Below, one piece after another: positions 11,331 through 24,308 of a stretch of DNA of 64,000 nt. A program made the translations under genes and the position numbers. Under the pieces are notes generated by a model. It saw only the letters and a list, made by a program, of their open reading frames with translations. It ran no database searches and was not told the DNA's origin. Each line of letters opens with the position of its first letter. Positions within the stretch are counted from its first letter, which is position 1. Origin of the DNA: Henckelia pumila (lineage: Eukaryota > Streptophyta > Magnoliopsida > Lamiales > Gesneriaceae); the NCBI RefSeq assembly GCF_033568475.1, contig NC_133122.1:147202861-147266860 (forward strand). The letters are read 5' to 3'.

Positions 11331-12517
11331 AGCGAAATTTGAATTAATGATTTAAGTTCAACAAATTTTTTTTGTTTAAGTTCTACATTTTGCATACTGG
11401 TTTTGTTTACATAAAATATTAAAAATTAAATGTATTAAACATCATGCATGAAGAAAATACTATAAATCACATGCAAAATTTCAATTAATATATTTTTTAA
11501 TTATAAAATATCAATATATTGTTTAATCATTTATCGTACTTGTGATACAATTTATTTATGATTTTTTAAAAAAATATATGAATCCGAATGTTTTATTAGT
11601 GATTGCTTGTATTATGTTTAATGCATTTAATTTTAAAAAATTTGTGTAAACGAGACATGTTTTTGATCAATATATAGCATATTTTGGAACCCCCTCTTAA
11701 AATCCTTTTTTAATTATGTTTTATTCTCTAATTTAATGTGATGTGACATAATTACAGTACATTTATTTTGTCATCTGGATCAAATGTGTGCGTGACGGCT
11801 GGTTTGAACCATAATAATGGTAGCTTCCATCTTAGCATGAGTACATTACAATTGATACGAGGTCCAAAAATTAATAAAACGAATAGATTCTCACAACCTC
11901 AAATGAATTGAGGCTTTCGAATCGATGCCATGAGATAAGTGGTGCATGTAACGTAACATGTCTTTTGCAACATGTTTTTCGTACGCTGTTCTCAAGAATT
12001 TTTATTTGTGATACGAATTAATTTTACTTATATTTATAATAAAAGTAATATTTTTAACATAAAAAATAATATCTTTTCATGGTAACATAAATACAAAATT
12101 CATTTCTCAAAATGATTCGTAAAACTGTTTCACTTGAATTTTTTTTGTTTTTTTTTGTGTTAAACATGAGTTCCACGTAATACACAAGATCTCATTCAAT
12201 GAATTTTACAATATGAAACATAGCAATGACCTCATGTTCGAGGTGGAATGAATTTTACCATACGAAACATAGCAATTCTCGGGAAAAAAGTGATTGATGT
12301 GAAAACACAAAACCATTATACAATTAATTTTGATAACAACCTCGTCTTCAAGATGAGAGGCGTCCAACGGCCAAGGCGGCTGTGGGGTAAATGTGTTTTT
12401 TTTTTTTTTTTTAGAAAAAAATGATTTGAAAATTACCCAAATTCGACATCTTTATAAATAAATTAAATAAAAGAAAATATGGAAAATTCACTATTCAGCT
12501 ACAAATGAGTAGTTGCC
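11331..12517. other. AT-rich intergenic DNA and BAHD gene 1 upstream region
   Basis: No credible coding sequence is seen. It contains poly-A/T runs, a T18 tract at about 12395, and at 11990-12140 a possible worn relic of a MITE carrying a 'taatatttttaacataaaaa' type core. A 30-bp direct repeat near the gene is listed separately. Confidence 0.6.
12198..12275. repeat. Two-copy 30-bp direct repeat in BAHD gene 1 upstream region
   Basis: Two nearly identical ~29-30 bp units beginning AATGAATTTTAC and ending GAAACATAGCAAT occur at 12198-12227 and 12247-12275 (period 49). They lie about 350-420 bp upstream of the acyltransferase start codon. No function is known. Confidence 0.6.
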
Positions 12518-12524
12518 ACCTACC
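12518..12524 (+). promoter_or_regulatory. AC element (PAL box) in BAHD gene 1 promoter
   Basis: ACCTACC, followed by ACCC, lies about 40 bp upstream of the TATA box. AC elements of this form are bound by R2R3-MYB factors in promoters of phenylpropanoid genes. Sequence match only. Confidence 0.5.
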
Positions 12525-12562
12525 ACCCATCCAGCCATCTGCAACTTAGATCGCTCGCGCCA

Positions 12563-12568
12563 TATATA
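12563..12568 (+). promoter_or_regulatory. TATA box of BAHD gene 1
   Basis: TATATA within CCATATATACAA, about 50 bp upstream of the ATG, implies a very short 5' leader (about 20-25 nt). Confidence 0.55.
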
Positions 12569-12616
12569 CAACATCCACTCTTTTTCTTCAACACAACAGA
12601 GCCAATCAACAAAAAA

Positions 12617-13966
12617 ATGGTCACTCTCAGAGCTACACATATCGTCCGGCCGGCGGAGCCAACCCCAGATGGAACCATGTTCTTCAACGCTTCTGATCAG
12701 ATCAAAGATATATCGCACACTCCCACTATTTACTTCTACAAACACTCGGCTGCGTTGGATGAAGGGGATGCTATTTCGATTCTCAAGGATTCTCTGAGTA
12801 AAGTTCTGGTGCTGTTTTACCCGTTGGCGGGGCGGCTGAGTTGGTCGGCGGAAGGTGGCAGCAGGGTGGAGCTTCAGTGTAATGGAAAAGGTGTCCCGAT
12901 TTTCGAGGCGGAGTCGGAGGCGGCGGTGGAGGACTTCGGAGATTTCACTCCCACATCTTCTATACAAGCTTTGATTCCGTCTGTAGATTACACCACCCCG
13001 ATCGACGAGGTCCCGATGGTCATAGTGCAGCTGACGCGTTTCCGTTGCGGCGGAGTTAGCATCGGCCTCGGGGTGTCGCATGTCATGGCGGATGGGCCGA
13101 GTGCTCTCCACTTCGTCGACCAGTGGGCGAAGATCGCTCGCGGCGGTGAACTCATTTCTGCGCCGTACCTCGATCGGAAAGTGCTGGAAACGGAGAAGCG
13201 GCTTGATTCCACCTTCGACCCATCGGTTCTCCGGCCACCTCCGACTCTGATCGGCCAAGAGGACAACATGGAACAGAGAAAGAAGCCCATCACCGTTGCT
13301 TTTCTGAATCTCACCAAGCTACAAATCGAGAAGCTCCGCAACAAAGCCAACCTGGAACTCCGGCAAGAAAACGGCACAACCAGCCGCGGATACAGCCGAT
13401 TCGAGGCCGTCGCAGCTCACATCTGGCGCTGCACGAGCAGAGCACGCGGCCACGTCTCCGACCAGCAAACCAGCCTACACTTCCCCGCAGATTTCCGCAA
13501 CAAAATGAACCCACCCATCCCAAGAAACTACTTCGGAAACGCCCTGATTCGGGTCGAAGCCACCGATACTTCAGGAAACCTTTTATCGAACACCCTCGGC
13601 ACAGCCGCCAAGAAAATACGCGAAGCAGTCGAAAAGGTGACTGAAAACACAGTCAGATCGTACTTGGATTTCTTGAAGAATCTACCAGACGTGGGTCGAT
13701 TCAGATCACTGGATAACAACGGGCGGCCGAAGGGAGATTTCTACGGAAACCCGAATCTGGCGATCATCAGCTGGACGGCGCTGCCGCTCTACGGCGCCGA
13801 TTTCGGGTGGGGGAAGGAGATCCATATGGGCCCTGGACCGATGGGTTTCGATGGGAAAACCTTCATAATTCCCAGTCATAATGGAGATGGATCGTTTAAT
13901 ATTGCCATATGGCTGCAAGAAGAACACATGCCAGAATTCAAGAAATGCTTCTATGATCAAATATGA
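12617..13966 (+). CDS. BAHD acyltransferase 1 (HCT/SHT-like), intronless
   Basis: A 449-aa single-exon protein of the BAHD family. BAHD enzymes are cytosolic and transfer acyl groups from CoA thioesters to alcohols or amines. The catalytic HXXXD motif is at H155-D159 (SHVMADG) and the structural DFGWG motif starts at D395. Other family blocks are present: LVLFYPLAGRL, VELQCNGKGVPIFEAES, YFGNALIRV. Its overall pattern resembles the hydroxycinnamoyl-CoA shikimate/quinate and spermidine hydroxycinnamoyltransferase clade; the acceptor cannot be decided from sequence. Length is typical (430-460 aa). The ATG follows a run of seven A's and is the first ATG after the TATA box. A close paralogue faces it at 35512-36867. 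Long open frames on the opposite strand are shadows. Confidence 0.93.
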   Translation: MVTLRATHIVRPAEPTPDGTMFFNASDQIKDISHTPTIYFYKHSAALDEGDAISILKDSLSKVLVLFYPLAGRLSWSAEGGSRVELQCNGKGVPIFEAESEAAVEDFGDFTPTSSIQALIPSVDYTTPIDEVPMVIVQLTRFRCGGVSIGLGVSHVMADGPSALHFVDQWAKIARGGELISAPYLDRKVLETEKRLDSTFDPSVLRPPPTLIGQEDNMEQRKKPITVAFLNLTKLQIEKLRNKANLELRQENGTTSRGYSRFEAVAAHIWRCTSRARGHVSDQQTSLHFPADFRNKMNPPIPRNYFGNALIRVEATDTSGNLLSNTLGTAAKKIREAVEKVTENTVRSYLDFLKNLPDVGRFRSLDNNGRPKGDFYGNPNLAIISWTALPLYGADFGWGKEIHMGPGPMGFDGKTFIIPSHNGDGSFNIAIWLQEEHMPEFKKCFYDQI

Positions 13967-15472
13967 TTTATTATTATGATTATTTTACATAATTTGATAT
14001 GATCAATGGATGGATTTTGTGTTATGAATGTCTCCTTTACCTGTCTTTTTCTTCAATTATTTGTTGATTATTTGGTGCTATATTAATTCGATGGATGAAT
14101 TATATACATGCTTGATATTTGTGTTTTTTTTTTCTTTCTAATGGAAGTATTTAATTAATATGTTTCAAAATATTCCGTCATCAATACATTTTTTTCATAA
14201 ATAAATGTCAAAATGATTTAATTACTTATTCATTTACAATTATTTATGGTATTCAATAACATGTTCTTTAAGGTTCTAATGTTTTCATAGACATACTTTG
14301 TGCTTAATTTGGTCAATCAAGCGATACTTTTGATTTTCGATTGGTTTGGTTTTTGTTTCTTTCTTCATGTAGCAGATAATTAATGTTTGACCTAAATGTC
14401 ACAATCTCGTCTTATTCAAGAATATAAATGAACTGAGTTAGCTCGAGAACTTCTCCAACAAGATATAAAAGGATAAATATGAATAGCCTGGATAATTAAT
14501 GCTATTTATTTATAGAAAGTGACTAATTTAATCCTAATTATTGAGAGATTAATCATCTCTCATCAAATGACATGTGTCGTGTTTTATTATTTATTGTTCT
14601 TGTTTTTTTTAAGGGACTTTTAAATTTTTTTCCTTTATTTACTCATCATTTTCGGTTTTTAAAGAAAAAAGTTCTTGTAATACATTTTGTTTTTTTTTCT
14701 CTTCTTTATTTGGTTTTTTTATATATTATTATTTACTTTTTTATACATACTTATTCCCACAAATTATAGAACTAGCAAATATATTATTTATTAATTTATT
14801 ATAAATAATGAAAACATTAATTATATAGTAAAAAAACATAATTTTTGGTAACTTACAATTATAAATTATATATTAAAAATTTTATAACAAATTTTCAATT
14901 TCATATATTAAAAATCATTATAATATATTAATGACTAAGGAATGTTATGATAAATTAAAAAAATATCAAATTAAATTCATAAGTTAATAAAACTCAAAGT
15001 TAAAGCTGATATGTATTCTTAACTATAACATATTTACATTCGACGACTTAAAAAATCAGATAATATTTTAATATTAAGACAAATGGATAAGTAATGTTAC
15101 ATGTTACTTGTCAGAATCCCCTAGCACTTACCGAATGTACTGTTATAAGAAATTATAAGTACTGCCACGTGTTATTAACTGCAACTTTAATTTTGACGAC
15201 GGTCATATTGCATATTATTTAGTCATTCAAAGATAATTTCTTATTTAATTTTATAATTCTGATAAAACGAATAAACTGAATAATGTATTTCAATTATGAT
15301 TTTGTTATTTAATCATATAACAAAATTATTGAGATTAATAATATGTTATTGTAAGAATAATACTATTGTTAATAAATCAATAAATTCAACTAACAATTTC
15401 ATTTTTAACTTTGGTTTCATAATTTAATAGTTTAGAGATCTCAAAAAATATCAAATATAACAACGATAAAAG
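13967..15472. other. AT-rich intergenic DNA downstream of BAHD gene 1
   Basis: Includes the likely 3' UTR (about 13967-14150). The rest is AT-rich sequence with T-runs and no recognisable gene or complete element. Confidence 0.6.
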
Positions 15473-15587
15473 TATTATAGCTAGTAAACTCTGAACAACT
15501 TAAATATTTTTTAATAAAATTATTATAGCTAACAAACTCTGAACAATTTAAATATTATAGCTAGTAAACTCTGAACAACTTAAATAC
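15473..15587. repeat. Short tandem repeat, three copies
   Basis: Three units of about 34 bp beginning ATTATAGCTAGTAAACTCTG and ending AACTTAAATA lie at roughly 15473-15507, 15520-15556 and 15553-15587; the middle copy carries small changes. Minor satellite-like repeat. Confidence 0.65.
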
Positions 15588-15773
15588 TTTTTTAAACCTT
15601 GTTTACTAGACAATATTGAGTCATACTGGTTTAATAATCCAACATTAATCAAATTCAATCAAATATTTACTTACTATTATTTATCCATAGAATAACTTTA
15701 TTAAAATACTATAGTTTCTTTATTAATATTTATTAATTATAATTAATAAAAAAATAAAATCGATATTTATAAC

Positions 15774-16357
15774 CAGTGTTTTAATAATCGGACCGATAAT
15801 CAAACCGGTATACCTAAAAAAACGGTTCAACCAGTCGGACCATTTTAACCAGAAGATCGAACTGAAAAATCGTTTATACAATATAATATAATAAATAATA
15901 TATTTTGAGTTTTACAAACTACAAAATATATATAAGTAGACAAAAATATATATTTGTTATAGTTTGAAAGCTAAATAAATATGTAAATATATTCAAAATA
16001 TCAATTATAGTACTAAATTATTTAAATAAAAAATTATTTATTTTTAAAAAAACAAATAATTATTAAAATAATTTTTTTATGAAGTATAAATTCCAAAAAA
16101 TCATGTATATATATAAAAAATATTAAATTTAAGTTTTTAAAAATAAAAAAATTTAATTTAAAAAAATTTTGAAAAATCGATTAAACTGTCAGGTTGAACC
16201 GATTTTCCGGTTATTGACCGGTCCAATCGGTTCTTGACCAGTTTTGATCGGTTCTGATCGGTTGTACCGGTTTTCCAATTTTTGGTGAAGTTCCGGACCG
16301 GTCAGGCGAACGGTTCCCAGTCAAACCGATTGGTCTGGTCCGGTTTTGAAAACAGTG
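15774..16357. mobile_element. Non-autonomous hAT element (MITE-like), 584 bp
   Basis: Ends are CAGTGTTTTAATAATCGG and, reading inward from the other side, CACTGTTTTCAAAACCGG. Both subterminal regions are packed with CCGGTT/AACCGG motifs. Perfect 8-bp target duplications TTTATAAC flank it (15766-15773 and 16358-16365), diagnostic of hAT transposition. The AT-rich interior has no coding capacity. Confidence 0.88.
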
Positions 16358-16365
16358 TTTATAAC

Positions 16366-17758
16366 TTTAGCTCTAATTTGATTAATCAAAATTAATAAAC
16401 ATGATATTATTTATCAATTATTATTCCATATACATCTTAAATAGTTTAATAAGCACATTTTCGCCCGTTTGTTTGATCAATCTAATCCAATTTTTCTCAA
16501 CCAACAAGTAATACAATTTCTTTCTAACTCATTTAATTAACTTATAAACAATAATCTCAATAAATTGATTCTTCAATGTATACCAGCAATTGATGCAAGT
16601 AAATTATATTTGACATTTTGAAAAGAAAAAAATAAAATAAAATAACATTATATTAAATATTGATTTGTGTTAATATGCATTAGTAACTGATGTCAACGTA
16701 CACCACAAGTTATCTGTACTAGTAATATTATAAGTATACAAGTTGTATAAATTATCTCGAATTAATGTCTACCTCGTGATTAATTGAATAATTGATATTA
16801 GTGATCTATTTAATATCACCTAACATTATATACGTGTGAATTATTTCAAAAATAAATTGATAAAACATGGTTAATCGAGTTACATGTAAGAGCAAAATGA
16901 ATGGATAAAATTACATGCTTTAATAACAACAAATCACAAATGGTAATAACAATGCACTTGATTTTTTTTTTTTTTTTTTTTGTTTCAGATAGAAATATTT
17001 TATTGTTTTTTTTTCTAAATCGAAGAAAATAAAATACATATAGTGTTTTGTTTTTTTGTTATAATTTAATATGATATTTTAATACTTGCAAAAATGCTGA
17101 GATTTGATGAAAAAGGGTTTTTTTTAAAAAAAAATTTTATATTTAAAAATAGAAATATTGATATCCATAATTAAATATTTCTTATAATAATTTATTTTTT
17201 TATAATATTTTCTCAAACTGAACTCGAACAAATTTAGCTAAAAAAATTTACTACATTAAATTTTAATCAATATGCATTTATCTTTTTTTAATGAAAATTA
17301 TGAATATGTGCACGTACAATTATATTTTAAAAAACATATATGTTTATAGTGTTATATTTTTTAAATAAAATAAATTTCTTTAAATCAACGATTTTTATTA
17401 TATATCAATATTTCATAAATACTAGATATTTTTGGATTATAATAAAAACAAGTGAAAAAAATATTGGTGGTTATTTTGAGTAATAGTTAATATAAATATT
17501 AATTTATTAAATTTAAATTTATAGGACAAAGTGTAGGAGATGATTGGATGTCTTTTCAACTACTTTCTTGGAAATGCAATCAATTAATGTGGTGAGAGAT
17601 AAATTTTAAATTTAAATATAATAATAGGTGAGAAGGTTATAATTGTCTCATAAAATATGATATTACATGGATATTCTTAATAATGAGCCTCAAAATTACC
17701 AAAAACTCCATTCTAGCTGGCCAGGGCCATTTAGCACTGTCCGATATAAAATATGATA
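16366..17758. other. AT-rich intergenic DNA
   Basis: No gene seen. It includes a T-run of about 20 at 16960-16981 and generally low-complexity AT sequence. Confidence 0.6.
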
Positions 17759-18015
17759 CTCTCTTCGTCTCATATATGTTGTCTTGTTTTAGTTTTCACA
17801 CGAATTAAGAAAAATTTATTGAAAAAATAAATTTTTTATAAACTTCTTATTTTATCCCTATTTAATGTATTAAAAAATGATTGCACAATTTTTAAGGTGT
17901 AGTTAATAGGGGTATATTAGTAAAGAAGTGTAAAAAAATATTACTAAATATGATGTATGACTATATATTTGGGACCAAAAAAAAAACATGGACAATATAA
18001 TTGGGACTGAGGGAG
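17759..18015. mobile_element. Stowaway (Tc1/mariner) MITE
   Basis: 257 bp with inverted ends CTCTCTTCGTCTC and, from the right, CTCCCTCAGTCCC, flanked by TA on both sides (17757-17758 and 18016-18017). The CTCCCTCCGTCCC-type terminus and TA target duplication are the Stowaway signature. The left end has diverged. Confidence 0.8.
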
Positions 18016-18017
18016 TA

Positions 18018-19689
18018 TTATATTCGAAAATCGAAATTGTAGGATTTGAGCAAAACTCAAGCCAAATCTATTATGTTTGATAGTTCACATAGGAGCCTAA
18101 AAATATATTTTATTTATTTTATTAATATATTATAATTATATATTAAATAAATACATTTTTGAACTTTTCGAGTATTTATTTTCGACCAATTGTTTAAATA
18201 TATCGTGAACATATTTGAATATTTCGAGCCAAACACATACTCAAACCAAATCCGGGTCAAAAAAGTTAAAACTCTTCTTGCTTTGAATTGAACTTGAGTT
18301 CAAATATATACCATTTGAGTTTTAATTAAATTGATATTGTGGATTCATTTACCCTCAAATCTTGTATATGGTATCTTTGGAGGAACTAAAAATGGACCTG
18401 GAATTGGGTTAGGAAATCGGAATTGGAATTCATGGATATAGAATTCGGCATTTTTATAAAATTAATATGAAATTAAAAAAATATTATAAAAATATTCCAT
18501 TTAAATAACTTTGTAAAAGTATTATAATCTGGGACTCTATGTCCCGGATTTGGCAGGCCTTCTGCCATGGTTCTGTCAATATGGCAAAAGCCCCGCCAAA
18601 TCAGAGACTTAGTGTCCCGGATTCCTTTCCTTTTCTTTTTTTTTTTTAATTTGAAATTAGTAGAAATAATAAATAAAATCTAGTTAAAAATATTTAATTA
18701 ATAAATCAAAATTTTCAAAGATTTTTATAGTAAAATAATTACTATAAAATGAAATTCATTCCATTTAACTAATTACTCGTGCATAAATTAACTAATTGAC
18801 TAAAATTTTAAATTATAATTAGTTTTATTAATTATAGTATTAAGATAAATATTAAGTACTTAAGTTAGAAAAAATTCCTTGTGCCACGCCAGCACAACTT
18901 TACGGCTTTTTTTAAAAAAATAAAATAAAATTTTTTTTTTAAATAAAATAGATTAATTTTAAAATCTTCATTAAATTAGTACAATTCGGGATAATTTGTC
19001 CCAAATTCAACATGTGTTTTCTCGTGAGTTCTATAATAGTTGCACAACACTTACTGAATTCAGGATAGAGTTTCCGAGATTCAAAAAGTTTCATTATATA
19101 TTTTTTTACCCATAAATGGTTTTGGATAGAATAAGAAAACAAAAAAATATAAATTAATATTTAATTAAATGGTATTATAATTAAAAAAATACGTGTGAAT
19201 GTAATAAAAATAATATTTAAATGTTAGTATTAATATTAAAGTTATTTTATTAATATATCATAAGATTTTATTATTTTTAAATGTAATTTTTTAAATGATA
19301 AATACAGTTAATATTTAATACTAATGTTAATATTAATCTTAAAGTAATTTCATTTTTTAAAAATTGTTTTTTATCATAATACTTTTTAAATATGTTTAGA
19401 TTATAATCTTTGTTGAATTTGTTTATGATTTTATTCGAATGATTTTTTAAAAAGTAACATGTTTAATTAATTATTATCAAGAAATATAAAATTAGTAAAA
19501 TAATTAATTAAACATATATTTACCTTATAAAAAATCACTCAAATAAAATTAGAAACAAATACAACAAATATGATTATAATCTAAGCATATTTAAAAACAT
19601 TATGTTAAAAATAATTAAAAAACATAAAATTACTTTAAGATTAATATTAACATTAGTATTAAATATTAACACTATTTATCATTTCACAA
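18018..19689. other. AT-rich intergenic DNA with a small GC-rich island
   Basis: No gene seen. A GC-richer island at about 18535-18630 carries the direct repeat GTCCCGGATT and inverted GGATTTGGC/GCCAAATC arms; it may be a fragment of a mobile element I do not recognise. The rest is AT-rich. Confidence 0.5.
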
Positions 19690-20159
19690 CCTTTTCATTC
19701 CCGTTAATTTTTTATGCCCATATATCTATTTGAAAATTTTCATAAAAGCCATGTATGATTATGTACTCATTTTCGTTTAAACTGGAAATTTGATAGAAAG
19801 TTATCACAATTTTTAAAATTTAGATAGTCACGTACATGTGAAAATTTTATAAATGATGTATATGATAATATACTAATTTTAGGTTCAAATTTTAAAATTT
19901 GATTGGATTTTATCACTAATTTTTAATTTTAGTTAATATATTTTTGTGTTCATATATGTGTGAACATTTCCTTATGCTATGTACGATAATGTACAAATTT
20001 TTGATTCAAAATTTGAAATTTGATAAAATGTTATCGCTACTTTAATTTTCATTAATTTTTTGTGTTCATATATATGTGAAAATTTTCATAAATGATATAT
20101 ATGATAATATAATGATTTTCGATTCAAAATTTGATATTTAATTGGATGTTATCACTAAT
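19690..20159. repeat. Degenerate ~120-bp minisatellite, left block
   Basis: About four diverged units of roughly 115-125 bp. Recurring landmarks per unit are GTTCATATAT.TGTGAA, ATTTTCATAAATGATATATA, CTAATTTT.GATTCAAA, TTTGAAATTTGATTGGAT and GTTATCACTAATTTT. The array resumes at 30308 and again at 32926 after two retroelement insertions. Confidence 0.65.
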
Positions 20160-20731
20160 TGTTAGATTTCTTAGTTTTGATTATAACAAACAATAATTTA
20201 TTATAGTAGATCAAGTTGTCATTCTTAGTATTAAAGGTACTCGACCGCTCTTTAGGAAGACTTTCAAGCACTCGCTCGATCTCATGCAATGAGAAGTACT
20301 CACCCGGTCCCAAGAAGCATAGCACTTGTTAGGTACCTATCGAATGATCTACTCGTCCGGCCCTTTGACAGATAGCTCACTCGACCATTTATACTTTTGA
20401 AGATCATATGTAATAGTCATAAGATGTCTTCTGATTCAAGCTTCACAAATTTCAAGGTGTTTAAGACACTCTATCAGAAAAAAAATAGTTGTCAAAACAT
20501 GCACAACTAACAAAGTATCAGATGATCAGAATGTTTTTCCGAAATGTCTACTGCCAAATTTTACACACAGGAGATGTCCGTGACCGTTGCCTCATACATT
20601 TGGAAAAATCCAATCTTTCCATTTATTGAAGTGTACTCTATATCAAGAAAGAACGACAACAACAATGTTTTTGCATTAATGAGCCTACAGATGAACGTTG
20701 GCTTGTCTCATGAAAAAGTCACTATAAATAG

Positions 20732-22576
20732 TGAAAGAGTGGGTGCCCGGTGAGCCAACTTGTGGCTAAGGGTTTTTATGACTCTATGTATAAACAATCT
20801 TTTGTTTAATATAATTTACACTTTTATAATGGCGTTTACTTTATCTTTTATCATATTATTATGTTGTGACATACTATAAGATGTTTAGATGAAGACCTTG
20901 AATATACTATAGTGTATGTAAGATGTGGTGGCACATGGGGATGGCTATCATGAAACACATCTTATAGTCACTGTATATTCTAAACAGTTCCTAGTCGATT
21001 GAGCCGTCCGTTAATAAGGATAAGGATCGCTCGAGATTGAGACTAGCATTTGCGATGCCGAGTACCACGTTTCATTGGTATGGAACATAGAGATGTTCAA
21101 AGCATGCAAATGGATATTCATACGATGAATGATCGAACTACCCTATCCGGACTTTCCAAGTGGTTATCACTTATCGAGTGGATAAAGTCCGCGATTTTGG
21201 TTGTACACCATTAGTCCTTACTACTTGAAACATCATTGAGACTCTATATGCTAGTACTGTACTTTGACTCGTTTACCGACTCTATTGGGGTCATCAGGTG
21301 TCGGGATTGGGTACAGTTACGACACATATAGGAGTTGATGCTTTGTTGTCAAGGATTCACCACATACTTGCTAGTGTGGATATCCTATGCAATCTGAGGA
21401 GATATTAGTGTGACGAATCTCTGGCCAGAGTACATGATGTGTTTTAAGAAATGGTTTCTTAGTAGCACATGCGATGTCACTATTTGATCTTCAAGATGCA
21501 TTGCATAGTTATCGAATCTCGAACGACTCTCGATTTACCAATGGTTGTTGATTCGATCGGGATATATGGATGAAGGGACCGTACTGTACGCTAACCAAAA
21601 TCTATTGGTTCTTGCAGGCACTATCAGTGATACCTAGGGAATCATGGGGCGATGTTGCTAGACGCTCTTACCATGATTCGATGGGCAAGTCGGAAATTGT
21701 TGTTCCGAGTCACAAGGAGTTGTGAGCCCACGGCTAGCTGTATCCCTGAACCATTGAGGGTCACACAAGTAATGGATTTTTAATCCCCGTTGAGATAATT
21801 AAATTTAAAGAGTTAAATTTAGTGAATAAAGAAGTGGGACTTCTTATTTAAGAGTAGAGGGAGTAAGATTTCCTAAAATGACATAGTGATGGACATTTTT
21901 TGGAAACCACTGAATTCGGATTCAGAAAATTTATCTTGACTTTAAAAGATGCAGAAATGGTTTCTGTGCACATTGGTGAAATTGGTTTATCAATCTGAGT
22001 CACGATGAATTTTATATTAATTTCTGAACATGCGGGCTTTGCTTGGCAGGCTTGAACTTATGACTAATGAGCCCTAAGCTGTTAGCAGCCCACATTATAA
22101 ATAAGTTATTGCAGTACATAAATTACACAACAGAGGTCACAAAATTTTCGAAAACCCTAGCTTTTCTCTCTAGTGGCCGCCGCCCCTCTCCTCTCTCTGT
22201 CAGAAAATCCAGCCTGTGAATTTTGAATTTGCAGTCTGGTTTAACGGATCAAATTCGTTAATTCTCTTCGTAGAAACTTCTGATAGATTTTCTAGTGCAA
22301 TCTATCAGAGGGATTAAACTTCTGTTCGTGGACCTGATTGAAGAATTGTACGTTCATCAGTTCCTGGGATATACAACAAGAGCAGAGTTATCTGTTGGTG
22401 TCCATAATCTCGTTTCGAGATTTCAAGGTAAAAATTTAATTGTTATTTAATTTTTACACGCACAATTTAATCGTAAAGTTTTGATACCCATGATATGGAA
22501 TCGTTCCATATAAAATTTTAAAACTTCCGCTGCACCGGGTATCAATTCTGATTGATCTGATCACCGTTCTCCAACA
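20732..22576 (+). repeat. 5' LTR of the Copia element
   Basis: 1845 bp, starting TGAAAGAGTGGG and ending TTCTCCAACA. It lacks a 48-bp block found in the 3' LTR (junction at 21924/21925) and has 5 extra bases near 20790. Confidence 0.93.
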
Positions 22577-22577
22577 G

Positions 22578-22590
22578 TGGTATCAGAGCC
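22578..22590 (+). other. Primer binding site (initiator tRNA-Met)
   Basis: TGGTATCAGAGCC lies one base after the 5' LTR. It is complementary to the 3' end of plant initiator methionine tRNA, the usual primer of Copia elements. Confidence 0.9.
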
Positions 22591-24308
22591 AGGTTGCTCA
22601 GATCAAGCGATTAAATTAATCAATTGTATAAAAAAAATTTTAAGCCTCGGTTTTTGAAACAAAAGAATTTTAAAAATTTAAAATTAAAATTTTTGACGGG
22701 AAAAACACGGGTAGCGATTGTCGCTGCCCGGCCCGAGCCCCTTTTGGGGCGCGGGCTGCCCGGGATCGTCCCGGGCGGCCCGGGAAAATTAATTTTTAAT
22801 TTTTAATTAAAATTTTAATGTGTTAAAATTTTATTTTTGGTCCGATCGAAAATTGTTTTTGATTGGTCCACGAGGCGTCGGATCGAATTGTTCGAGTCCG
22901 AAAATTTTAAAATTGATTTTTGGATAAATTTGAATTTTTGGAAAATTTATAGATTTTATCCGTTAAATCATATTTTATGAAATTAATTATTTTTGGTACA
23001 ATTGATGATAAGATATGATCTTATGGAAATATTGAGTAAAATATGATTTTATGTATAAAATTGGATTTTATATGTAAAATATGATTTTATTTGATAAAAA
23101 GATAAAATATGATTTTGTATGTAAAATAAGATTTTATATATGGAATATGATTTTATCCTTTTTAATTTAATTGCCATTGCATGTTATCCAATAAATTAAT
23201 TTTGAATTAAATATTATTGGATAAGGATGATCGATTGCCATGACCAATTTTGTAGGTGTATGTTAGGGAATTTACATTTGTTTTTATTGTTGTTGGATTT
23301 ATTAATGGGTCTGGTTTATGGCCCAATATGAATTGTCATATGTAATAAAAGTGGGTCTGGTTTATGGCCCGTTCCCACCTCTTAAAATGTATCCCCTACT
23401 TGTCATAGTTATTTATTGTAAATACATTAGACTTAGTGGGAGACAAAGATTTGAAGAAATGGTGGGCCCAGCAGACAATGAAGACTGAAAAATGTAAATT
23501 GGAAGCACAATGTAATAGGATTGCATTGCATACTTGCATATTACCTAGGATTGGACTTAGACTCGTGATTGGCAACCACGGGTCGATTAGTAATGGAATC
23601 GATCATCCTAAAATATAATATATGATATTATCGTTGTATGCATGTTTAGACTAAATTGTATGAATCCCGCAAGCATACAAATTTTAAATGATGAGACAAA
23701 TTTTCAAAATTAAAATCCCTCATTTTAAATATGATTTAAAATTGATATCAAGATAAATAAAGGAAATTTAAATATTATTTAAATATTCCTACCTTCCATC
23801 AACAATCAATGTATGAGATGCTACCCGCGAATACGGTCCGGCTCATATTATTGGGGGGGCCCATTCGTCGGAAAGCTGTACATTGGATCGACACATGTTG
23901 TAAGTTGGGTGGAACTCCCATGGGATTTGCTCATATTATTGGGGATCCACATGGCGACCGTCCATCACAACTTAATATTGATGGGTCATCTTGACGTGTC
24001 ACAATAAACGGCGTCATATTATTGGGCCCTTATTGGACATGAGGTAAAAACGTAGAGATTGCTTTGGAAGCAATTGGGCTCTACTTTTTGAAAATTATGG
24101 TTGGCTGATATTATTCGGGACCATAGTTTGTCAATTGGACTCCATGTTCCCACTAAGGAAAACAGTTTCCCGTTTTCACTAGAGGGTAGTGAAATCGTTA
24201 AAATAGTGGGAGTGAGATTCATAAAATAAATTTCGCCTATTTTATGTCTTAGTAAATTAATTAAACAATCATCGATAATTGTCTGTTTCATCTCAGTATA
24301 TCATTATG
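22591..24308 (+). other. Long untranslated leader of the Copia element
   Basis: About 1.7 kb without a credible reading frame. It includes AT-rich direct repeats (AATATGATTTTAT units at 22965-23160), a duplicated GTGGGTCTGGTTTATGGCCC-type phrase (23305-23370), and a thrice-repeated CTCATATTATTGGG-like motif (23840-24025). Confidence 0.7.

Noticed and set aside
12491-13258. 255-codon open frame on the minus strand
   Set aside because: It is antisense to BAHD gene 1, has no family similarity I can see, and arises from the GC-rich codon bias of the real gene.
18535-18630. Possible small mobile element with GTCCCGGATT repeats
   Set aside because: No defined ends or target duplication could be found.
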